Positions 1-5,128 of a stretch of DNA of 5,555 nucleotides are shown here, piece by piece. Position 1 is the stretch's first letter. Every line of letters begins with the position of its first letter. The notes below the pieces were generated by a model. The model searched no databases. It was not told the origin of the DNA and was given only the letters and a program-made list of their open reading frames with translations. Position numbers and translations under genes: made by a program. The DNA comes from Flavobacteriales bacterium (lineage in GTDB: Bacteria; Bacteroidota; Bacteroidia; NS11-12g; UBA955), in assembly GCA_947464515.1 (NCBI GenBank), contig CANHXF010000130.1, positions 1 through 5,555 of the forward strand, given 5' to 3'.

Positions 1-46
1 GCCCCCCATTTTTATAAAATCATTATTTGCCCTAAGGCATTTTGAC

Positions 47-1711
47 TTAACTCAATCCGGTAATAATTCCGTCTTTCACATCCATGCCCATCGCAGCTGG
101 CTCCTTTGGAAGACCTGGCATGCGCATGATATCTCCGGCTACGGCGACAACAAATCTGGCACCTGCATTCACGATCAATTTTTGAATGGTGATGTTAAAG
201 TTGGTTGCACTACCAACTTGCTTGGCATTGTCGGTGAACGAGAATTGTGTTTTAGCAATACATACAGGCCAATTGTTGGCACCCAACGCATCGATTTCCT
301 TCAAGCTTTTCTTTGCCGCTTCAGACATGATCGCGCCATTACCGCCGTATACCTTCTGAACGATTTTATTCAACTTGTCAGCCACAGAGTCCGTCAATTC
401 GTATGTGTGATTGATTGGTTTGCTTGGGTATTTCTCAACGATTTCAACCACCTTGCGAGCCAAATCAGCAGCGCCTTCTCCACCTTTGGCAAATCCTTGG
501 TTTTCGGCGTAGTGTGCATTTTGTGCTGAACACCAGCCTGAAATCATTTGCAATTCATCTTCGGTATCAAAATGGAAGCGATTCAACGCCACAACAACGG
601 TCTGACCGAATTGCTGAAGGTTATTTACATGTCGTTCCAAGTTTAATAATCCCTTTTCCAAGGCCTCTTTGTTTGGCAACTTGATTTCCTTTTCTGGACA
701 TCCACCGTGAAGTTTCAAACTCTGGGTGGTGGTAACCAAAACGGTAGCGGCTGGAGTGATTCCGGCAGCTCTACATTTGATATTTAAAAATTTCTCAGCG
801 CCCAAGTCGGATCCAAAACCCGCTTCGGTAACTGCGTATTCGCCATATTGCAATGCAGCCCATGTCGCCATGATACTGTTACAACCGTGTGCGATGTTTG
901 CAAAAGGTCCGCCATGAACAAAAGCAGCTCCGCCTTCCAAGGTTTGAACCAAGTTTGGCTTGATCGCGTCTTTCAACAGAATCAGAATTGCACCTGTTGC
1001 CCCCAAATCTTTCATAGTGAAAGGGGTTCCATCGTACTTATAACCCAATAAAATTGAGTCGATGCGACTGCGTAAATCTTCCAAACTAGTACTGAGGCAT
1101 AAAATCGCCATAATTTCAGAAGCTGGAGTGATATCGAATCCTGTTTCGGTTGGAATGCCATTGGCCGATCCGCCCATGCCAGAATTGATCATACGCAAAC
1201 TGCGATCGTTGACGTCCATCACACGGCGCCATAAAATTCGCTTTAATCCGTTTGGTGTGCCTTGGTTATTATAGTGGTAGTTGTCGAGCAACGCGGCAAT
1301 GGTGTTATTTGCCGATGTGATTGCGTGAAAATCGCCTGTGAAGTGCAAGTTGATGTCTTCCATTGGCAATACTTGTGAGTATCCTCCGCCGGCGGCACCA
1401 CCTTTCATACCAAAACAAGGTCCGAGAGAAGGTTCGCGCAGAGCGACGATTGCTTTTTTGCCGATGTGGTTTAATCCTTGTGCCAGGGCCACAGAGGTTG
1501 TGGTTTTTCCACTTCCGCTTTTGTTGGGTGTGGTTGCCGTTACCAAGATTAGCTTGCCTTGGCTGATTTGCGCCTGGTTGGGAACAAAATCGACCTTGGC
1601 CTTATATTTTCCGTATTGTTCTAAAATTTCTGGATCAACGTTGTTGTCTGTGGCAATCGCTTCGATGCGCTTCAGCTGTGCCTGTTGGGCAATTTCAATG
1701 TCGGTTAGCAT
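47..1711 (-). CDS. fhs: Formate-tetrahydrofolate ligase (10-formyl-THF synthetase)
   Basis: This cytoplasmic enzyme joins formate to tetrahydrofolate using ATP, giving 10-formyl-THF for purine, methionine and serine synthesis. The 554-residue product is full family length (about 555). The P-loop region is TPNKSGSGKTTT at residues 61-72. REPSLGP (92-98) precedes the family signature GMKGGAAGGGY (101-111), then PMEDINLHFTGDFHA (116-130) and the C-terminal block GDIMRMPGLPKEPAA (526-540). Two departures from the usual family sequence are visible: the P-loop reads SGSGK where AGEGK is common, and the second signature (326-337) reads VTTTQSLKLHGG where VATIRALK-like sequence is expected. The frame is intact, so I infer a working but divergent enzyme. 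It lies 36 bases downstream of the decarboxylase on the same strand and may share its transcript. The ATG at 1711 has no Shine-Dalgarno. Family assignment is very secure. Confidence 0.97.
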   Translation of the reverse strand: MLTDIEIAQQAQLKRIEAIATDNNVDPEILEQYGKYKAKVDFVPNQAQISQGKLILVTATTPNKSGSGKTTTSVALAQGLNHIGKKAIVALREPSLGPCFGMKGGAAGGGYSQVLPMEDINLHFTGDFHAITSANNTIAALLDNYHYNNQGTPNGLKRILWRRVMDVNDRSLRMINSGMGGSANGIPTETGFDITPASEIMAILCLSTSLEDLRSRIDSILLGYKYDGTPFTMKDLGATGAILILLKDAIKPNLVQTLEGGAAFVHGGPFANIAHGCNSIMATWAALQYGEYAVTEAGFGSDLGAEKFLNIKCRAAGITPAATVLVTTTQSLKLHGGCPEKEIKLPNKEALEKGLLNLERHVNNLQQFGQTVVVALNRFHFDTEDELQMISGWCSAQNAHYAENQGFAKGGEGAADLARKVVEIVEKYPSKPINHTYELTDSVADKLNKIVQKVYGGNGAIMSEAAKKSLKEIDALGANNWPVCIAKTQFSFTDNAKQVGSATNFNITIQKLIVNAGARFVVAVAGDIMRMPGLPKEPAAMGMDVKDGIITGLS

Positions 1712-1747
1712 AGGTTTTACGGGGTAAAGATAGGAATTGGGAGTGAA

Positions 1748-2512
1748 TTATTTAAAAGAAACGGTCACATGTCCCAAAGAATGAACACTAGCCGAAGCGG
1801 TTTGATTGGCTTGGATGAATTCTGCATTGGTTGCAGCGCCTGCCATGATATACATGCCTTTTTTTATTGGTTCACCATATTTGGCAGCCAAACGGGTGGC
1901 GGCGGCGAGACTTTTCCATGGGTTGTTCATGATGTCGTTTGAGGATCCAGCAGCCGCTGTTTTGTCGTCGATAAAAAGTTCCATCGAGAGGTCGTTGAGG
2001 CTCTCTTGCACCGGCATCCAATCGCCCACGGCAAAACCAATGGAAGAGCAGTTGTCGGCCACCACATCTTCCAAGGAAAACTTGAAATTTTGGTATCTAG
2101 AATCAATAATTTCTATGGCGGCGGCTACGGCATCAACGTATTCGATGACTTCGGTTTCGTTGAGTTCACCAGTGATGTCTTTTGAAATTCTGAAACAGAT
2201 TTCGGGTTCCACGCGGGGGTGGATGTACTGACTTCTTGCGGTGGTGTTGTTATTTGGAATCAGCATCGACGAGGTAAGTCGTCCCCAGATTAAATCGTGC
2301 ACACCCATTTGCTGCATTTTGGCTTCGGAAGTGAATCCCATTTTTAGTCCGATGAGGGTTTCGCCTTCTTTTATTCGTAGGTCTATGAGTTCTTTTTGCA
2401 CTTCATAGGCTTGGTCGAGCGTAAGGTTTTGCGCTAGGCTAATTTGTGTGATTGGCTTGGCTTGATGCGCCGCTTGGTGAAGTGATTGTGCAATTTCTTT
2501 GATGTTGGCCAT
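1748..2512 (-). CDS. 2-oxo-3-hexenedioate (4-oxalocrotonate) decarboxylase, DmpH/XylI type
   Basis: The predicted reaction is Mg2+-dependent decarboxylation of 2-oxo-3-hexenedioate to 2-hydroxypenta-2,4-dienoate, in the lower meta-cleavage pathway. The 254-residue protein belongs to the hydratase/decarboxylase branch of the fumarylacetoacetase fold. Visible blocks are GLKMGFTSEAKMQQMGVHD (55-73), HPRVEPEICF (98-107), IEIIDSRY (133-140) and DVVADNCSS (149-157). The likely metal ligands are Glu102, Glu104 and Glu134, and Lys57 lies in the active-site block. The AKMQQMGV and HPRVEPE blocks favour decarboxylase over hydratase; the hydratase paralogue in this window has AVQKQLGVDQPDFG and QPKAEAE instead. 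The gene diverges from the toxin-antitoxin module and the dmpEFG-like genes. In other bacteria this enzyme forms a complex with the hydratase. Exact substrate is inferred from family and neighbours. The ATG at 2512 sits shortly after a TAACTTTG -7 element. Confidence 0.9.
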   Translation of the reverse strand: MANIKEIAQSLHQAAHQAKPITQISLAQNLTLDQAYEVQKELIDLRIKEGETLIGLKMGFTSEAKMQQMGVHDLIWGRLTSSMLIPNNNTTARSQYIHPRVEPEICFRISKDITGELNETEVIEYVDAVAAAIEIIDSRYQNFKFSLEDVVADNCSSIGFAVGDWMPVQESLNDLSMELFIDDKTAAAGSSNDIMNNPWKSLAAATRLAAKYGEPIKKGMYIMAGAATNAEFIQANQTASASVHSLGHVTVSFK

Positions 2513-2528
2513 GGGTTTGCTGATGTTG

Positions 2529-2536
2529 CAAAGTTA
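2529..2536 (-). promoter_or_regulatory. Bacteroidota-type -7 element for the decarboxylase
   Basis: Read on the minus strand this is TAACTTTG, an exact match to the Bacteroidota -7 consensus TAnnTTTG. It ends 16 bases before the decarboxylase ATG, which predicts a leader of roughly ten bases. I find no TTG at the usual 19-21 base distance upstream, so the -33 half is weak or missing. It is the only good candidate promoter for the decarboxylase and perhaps for fhs behind it. Confidence 0.5.
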
Positions 2537-2580
2537 ATGGTCACCAGGGATGAATTGGGATATTCTGTTGGAATCTTAAA

Positions 2581-2592
2581 CGATTATAATCG
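2581..2592. promoter_or_regulatory. Perfect 12-bp palindrome, candidate operator
   Basis: CGATTATAATCG is identical to its own reverse complement. It is flanked by a direct repeat, CTTAAA at 2575-2580 and 2593-2598. It lies between the divergent promoters, 7 bases before the TTG (-33) of the toxin-antitoxin promoter. XRE-family antitoxins of HigA type usually bind palindromes in their own promoter region, so this is a reasonable operator candidate. Binding is inferred, not seen. Confidence 0.45.
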
Positions 2593-2599
2593 CTTAAAG

Positions 2600-2630
2600 T
2601 TGCTTTTTAAGGAAACTTTTGTTAAATTTG
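2600..2630 (+). promoter_or_regulatory. Bacteroidota-type promoter of the toxin-antitoxin operon
   Basis: TTG at 2600-2602, a 20-base spacer and TAAATTTG at 2623-2630 match the Bacteroidota pattern of a TTG -33 box with a TAnnTTTG -7 box. The predicted transcript start is about 2635-2637, giving a leader of about 15 bases that contains the GGAGG ribosome binding site of the toxin gene. This is the most complete promoter match in the window. Confidence 0.65.
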
Positions 2631-2635
2631 TAACA
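2620..2635. promoter_or_regulatory. Inverted repeat TGTTA-N6-TAACA over the -7 box, candidate operator
   Basis: Five-base arms TGTTA (2620-2624) and TAACA (2631-2635) form a dyad around a 6-base centre. The dyad covers the -7 element of the toxin-antitoxin promoter. A repressor bound here would block RNA polymerase directly, as expected for autoregulation by the XRE antitoxin. The arms are short and the region is AT-rich, so chance is possible. Confidence 0.35.
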
Positions 2636-2641
2636 TTATGC

Positions 2642-2646
2642 GGAGG
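2642..2646 (+). promoter_or_regulatory. Shine-Dalgarno GGAGG deciding the toxin start
   Basis: GGAGG lies 5 bases before the ATG at 2652. An in-frame GTG at 2646 overlaps this motif and so is unlikely to be the start. A strong Shine-Dalgarno is uncommon among the neighbouring starts here; only the aldolase gene has a comparable one. Confidence 0.6.
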
Positions 2647-2651
2647 TGGAA

Positions 2652-2984
2652 ATGCGGTTTTTTACTACAGTCTTTTTGAAAGAGGCGGATGAGTTTTTGT
2701 CGACATTGGATTCTAAGACAGTAATCAAAGTTCTGTACAATATTGAACTAGCTGAGAATTCCAATGATAGGAGGTTATTTAAGAAACTTCACGACGAAAT
2801 TTGGGAGTTTAGGACTCTTTTTAATGGAGTGCAAATTAGGCTTATGGCCTTTTGGGATACGAGGGATAAGTTGGAAACATTGGTAGTAGCGACGCATGGG
2901 TATGTCAAAAAGACATCTAAAGTGCACAAAAACGAAATTGATAAGGCAATTGCCTTGCGAAAAAAATATATGAGCCAAAAATGA
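2652..2984 (+). CDS. HigB/RelE-like toxin (phage Gp49-like family)
   Basis: This is a 110-residue protein of the RelE/ParE superfamily, HigB or Gp49-like branch, whose characterised members are mostly ribosome-dependent mRNA endonucleases. Counting from the ATG at 2652, the family pattern is visible as FLSTLD (15-20), KKLHDEIWEFR (44-54), QIRLMAFWD (61-69), THGYVKKTSK (81-90) and NEIDKAIALRKKY (94-106). Basic residues Arg54, Arg63, Lys86 and Lys87 are plausible RNA-contacting or catalytic positions by family analogy. The gene precedes its antitoxin, the order typical of higBA, and its stop overlaps the antitoxin start in ATGA, implying translational coupling. Hand-counted lines within it are about 33-40% GC against 50-55% in lines of the hydratase gene, which suggests separate acquisition. 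The exact target is not readable from the sequence. Confidence 0.88.
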   Translation: MRFFTTVFLKEADEFLSTLDSKTVIKVLYNIELAENSNDRRLFKKLHDEIWEFRTLFNGVQIRLMAFWDTRDKLETLVVATHGYVKKTSKVHKNEIDKAIALRKKYMSQK

Positions 2985-3334
2985 GTCTTGAAATGAAACA
3001 GCAAAATAAAAATGTCATTACGCTTTCTGAGATGAAGGATAAATACATTGGTGTTGTGGGTTCGGAATTGAGGAATGAATTTGAACATGAATTGAACATG
3101 GAATTGTTGGGCAGGATGATTAAGGCTACCCGGCGATTTAGGAATTTAACGCAATTGGAGTTGGGTGATCGGGTAGGTGTGGGAAAGGCTCAAATTTCGA
3201 AATGGGAATCAAGTGCAAATAATGCTACGGTTGATACCATCGTTAGAGTATTTACTGCATTGGGTGCGGAAATTGGGTTCAGTGTGACTGTGGGCGATTC
3301 TCGAATGGAATTGTTAGAAAACAATCAGAAATAA
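2981..3334 (+). CDS. HigA-like XRE-family antitoxin
   Basis: This 117-residue helix-turn-helix protein is the expected partner of the preceding toxin: it should neutralise the toxin and repress the shared promoter. Residues 13-50 form an N-terminal segment (ITLSEMKDKYIG, then an acidic helix) of the sort seen in Bacteroidota antitoxins paired with Gp49-like toxins. The XRE helix-turn-helix runs from about 43 to 100, with LTQLELGDRVGVGKAQISKWE (57-77) holding the turn and recognition helix, followed by TVDTIVRVFTALGAEIGF (83-100). The ATG at 2981 shares bases with the toxin stop. A second ATG at 2993 is possible, but neither has a Shine-Dalgarno, so I chose the coupled start. The stop lies 23 bases before the hydratase gene, so readthrough into the catabolic genes is possible. 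Confidence 0.88.
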   Translation: MSLEMKQQNKNVITLSEMKDKYIGVVGSELRNEFEHELNMELLGRMIKATRRFRNLTQLELGDRVGVGKAQISKWESSANNATVDTIVRVFTALGAEIGFSVTVGDSRMELLENNQK

Positions 3335-3345
3335 AACCGTGGTGT

Positions 3346-3353
3346 TACCTTTG
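3346..3353 (+). promoter_or_regulatory. Bacteroidota-type -7 element directly before the hydratase ATG
   Basis: TACCTTTG matches the TAnnTTTG consensus exactly and ends only 4 bases before the ATG at 3358. If used, transcription would start at or very near the start codon, giving a leaderless or almost leaderless mRNA. No TTG lies at the usual spacing upstream; the nearest, at 3311-3313, is about 32 bases away. The -33 half is therefore missing and the call is tentative. Confidence 0.4.
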
Positions 3354-3357
3354 GAGA

Positions 3358-4140
3358 ATGATTTCACAAGAAGTGATTGAAGCAGCCGCTGCGCGGCTGC
3401 GTAATGCTCAAGAAACGGGTTTGCCCTGCGCTCCGGTGAGAGAATTGATTGGTGATAGTGATATTGCCGCGGCCTATGCGGTGCAAAAAATCAACAACGA
3501 TTTGAGAGTTGCTGATGGCGGACGTGTGGTGGGTTTGAAAATCGGATTGACATCCCTAGCGGTGCAAAAGCAGTTGGGTGTGGATCAGCCTGATTTTGGT
3601 TTGTTGTTTGCCGATACCGAGGTGAAAAATGGTGGCGGCGTACTTGCGTCTACAATATTGCAGCCCAAAGCGGAAGCGGAAATTGCCTTTGTAATGAAGC
3701 ACGATTTGGTGGGCGAAATCACAGAAGAAACCGCAATGGATGCGATCGATTACGCGGTCGGTGCCATTGAAATTGTGGGATCACGCGTCCTGAATTGGGA
3801 CATTAGAATTACAGATACGGTGGCCGATAATGCCAGTGCAAGTCATTTCGTTTTGGGCGATGTACGCCAGGATGTTAACCAGTTGGATTTGGCGGCGGTA
3901 AAAATGCAATTGCACAAAAATGGCGACTTGGTTTCTGAGGGTGTGGGTGCGGCTTGTTTGGGAAGTCCGCTGAAAGCGTTGGTTTGGCTAGCCCAAACAT
4001 TCGCTGAATTGGGTACGCCGTTAAAGGCGGGTGATATTGTGTTGAGTGGTGCATTGGGTCCGATGTGCGCCGGCGAAGCCGGCGACACCTTCGCTGCAAG
4101 CATCGAAGGGTTTGGCACTGTATCGTTTACTTTTGAATAA
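3358..4140 (+). CDS. 2-oxopent-4-enoate (2-hydroxypentadienoate) hydratase, DmpE/MhpD type
   Basis: The predicted reaction is addition of water to 2-hydroxypenta-2,4-dienoate, giving 4-hydroxy-2-oxovalerate, the step after the decarboxylase. The 260-residue length is normal for the family. Blocks seen are GLKIGLTSLAVQKQLGVDQPDFG (59-81), QPKAEAEIAFVM (102-113), GAIEIVGSRVLNW (135-147) and DTVADNASASHFVLG (153-167). Glu106, Glu108 and Glu138 match the metal-binding glutamates of MhpD-type enzymes, and Lys61 lies in the active-site block. The QLGVDQPDFG and EAEIAF sequences distinguish it from the paralogous decarboxylase. The gene opens a dmpEFG-ordered run with the dehydrogenase and aldolase. 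The GGAG at 3353-3356 is too close to the ATG at 3358 to act as a normal Shine-Dalgarno. No better in-frame start lies between the antitoxin stop and 3358. Confidence 0.93.
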   Translation: MISQEVIEAAAARLRNAQETGLPCAPVRELIGDSDIAAAYAVQKINNDLRVADGGRVVGLKIGLTSLAVQKQLGVDQPDFGLLFADTEVKNGGGVLASTILQPKAEAEIAFVMKHDLVGEITEETAMDAIDYAVGAIEIVGSRVLNWDIRITDTVADNASASHFVLGDVRQDVNQLDLAAVKMQLHKNGDLVSEGVGAACLGSPLKALVWLAQTFAELGTPLKAGDIVLSGALGPMCAGEAGDTFAASIEGFGTVSFTFE

Positions 4141-4143
4141 TTA

Positions 4144-4169
4144 ATCCAAACAAAAAATTGAGTTTGGAT
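4144..4169. repeat. Intergenic hairpin between hydratase and acetaldehyde dehydrogenase genes
   Basis: ATCCAAAC (4144-4151) and GTTTGGAT (4162-4169) are perfect 8-base complements around a 10-base A-rich loop. A bulged A at 4143 would allow two more pairs with the flanking TT and AA. No T-run follows on the plus strand, so it is not a classical intrinsic terminator. It starts 4 bases after the hydratase stop and ends 20 bases before the next ATG. An RNA-processing, mRNA-stability or weak attenuation role is possible. Confidence 0.5.
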
Positions 4170-4189
4170 AACAAATAGCGTTAGATAAA

Positions 4190-5128
4190 ATGGGGAAAAT
4201 CAAAGTAGCCATCATTGGCTCAGGAAATATTGGGACCGATTTGATGATTAAGGTCATGCGAACTGCAAAGCACCTAGAAATGGGCGTTTTTGTGGGAATC
4301 GACCCCAGCAGCGATGGCTTGGCGAGGGCGGAACGAATGGGCGTGGCAACCACCCATGAAGGAATCGATGGTTTGTTGAATCATCCGTTGTGGCCCGAAA
4401 TCGGATTTGTGTTTGATGCAACATCGGCCAAAGCACACGTCTATAATTACGATAAAATCAAAGCATTTGAAGGCAAGCGCGTGATAGATTTAACGCCAGC
4501 GGCCATTGGTCCATTCATGGTGCCCCCAGTGAATTTCGATTCCTTGGCGGATGTGCCAAACGTGAATATGGTAACCTGTGGCGGTCAAGCAACCATCCCA
4601 ATGGTGGCAGCCGTTAACCGTGTCGCCAAAGTCCATTACGGCGAAATTGTCGCTAGCATCGCATCAAAAAGTGCGGGTCCGGGGACTAGGGCCAACATCG
4701 ACGAATTTACGGAAACTACAGCCCATGCCATCGAACAGGTGGGTGGGGCAACCAAAGGAAAGGCTATCATTATTCTGAATCCTGCGGAACCGCCGTTGGT
4801 GATGCGCGATACCGTGTTTACTTTGAGCGAACTCGCCGATACAAAAGCCATCGAACAGAGCATCGCAGAGATGGTGGCCGAAGTACAACAATATGTGCCA
4901 GGCTATCGATTGCATCAAGAGGTGCAGTTCGAAATAATATCGCCAGAACAAGCCGTTTTTATTGAAGGTTTGGGTAAGGTGAGTGGGTTAAAAACTACGG
5001 TGATGTTACAAGTCCGTGGGGCGGGTCATTACTTGCCGGAATACGCGGGAAATTTGGACATAATGACAAGTGCTGCGCTGGCTACGGCTGAGAAAATGGC
5101 AGCCAATCAGAAAGGAGATATCGCATGA
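4190..5128 (+). CDS. Acetaldehyde dehydrogenase (acylating), DmpF/MhpF type
   Basis: The enzyme converts acetaldehyde, NAD+ and CoA to acetyl-CoA. Its usual partner is the aldolase encoded next, which passes acetaldehyde through an internal channel. The 312-residue product is full length. The N-terminal Rossmann motif is GSGNIGTD (10-17). The catalytic cysteine is Cys130 in VTCGGQATIP (128-137). SAGPGTRANIDEFTETTAHA (161-180) and the C-terminal block GAGHYLPEYAGNLDIMTSAA (277-296) are characteristic of the family. The gene starts 49 bases after the hydratase stop, and that gap holds a hairpin. Its stop overlaps the aldolase start in ATGA. The ATG at 4190 has no Shine-Dalgarno before it, but the nucleotide-binding motif begins nine residues in, as is normal. 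Family and reaction are very secure. Confidence 0.96.
   Translation: MGKIKVAIIGSGNIGTDLMIKVMRTAKHLEMGVFVGIDPSSDGLARAERMGVATTHEGIDGLLNHPLWPEIGFVFDATSAKAHVYNYDKIKAFEGKRVIDLTPAAIGPFMVPPVNFDSLADVPNVNMVTCGGQATIPMVAAVNRVAKVHYGEIVASIASKSAGPGTRANIDEFTETTAHAIEQVGGATKGKAIIILNPAEPPLVMRDTVFTLSELADTKAIEQSIAEMVAEVQQYVPGYRLHQEVQFEIISPEQAVFIEGLGKVSGLKTTVMLQVRGAGHYLPEYAGNLDIMTSAALATAEKMAANQKGDIA
5111..5118 (+). promoter_or_regulatory. Shine-Dalgarno AAAGGAGA of the aldolase gene
   Basis: This purine run lies within the last codons of the dehydrogenase gene, 6 bases before the ATG at 5125. Together with the ATGA overlap it fixes the aldolase start and suggests coupled, balanced synthesis of the two subunits. 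Confidence 0.6.

Noticed and set aside
28..39. TGCC-CTAA-GGCA inverted repeat just past the fhs stop, as a terminator
   Set aside because: The stem is only 4 bp, flanking bases do not extend it, and no clear T-run follows on the minus strand. The 46 bases after fhs show no convincing terminator.
1338..1727. 129-codon plus-strand frame opposite fhs
   Set aside because: It lies opposite the best-conserved part of fhs, and the translation has no recognisable domain; it is a shadow frame.
1725..1732. TATCTTTA on the minus strand as an fhs promoter
   Set aside because: It misses the final G of TAnnTTTG, and no TTG lies at the right distance. It remains possible but is too weak to list as a feature.
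2646..2651. GTG at 2646 as the toxin start
   Set aside because: It overlaps the GGAGG motif, which is correctly spaced for the ATG at 2652.
2486..2692. 68-codon plus-strand frame across the divergent intergenic region
   Set aside because: It begins inside the decarboxylase gene, runs through both promoters into the toxin gene in another frame, and shows no protein-like motif.
2789..3088. 99-codon minus-strand frame opposite the toxin and antitoxin genes
   Set aside because: Its translation is low in complexity and matches no family I know, while both plus-strand genes have clear family motifs; it is a shadow frame.
2513..3357. Target-site duplications or terminal repeats marking the toxin-antitoxin module as a mobile element
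   Set aside because: I found no matching direct or inverted repeats at the module edges, and there is no transposase or integrase gene.
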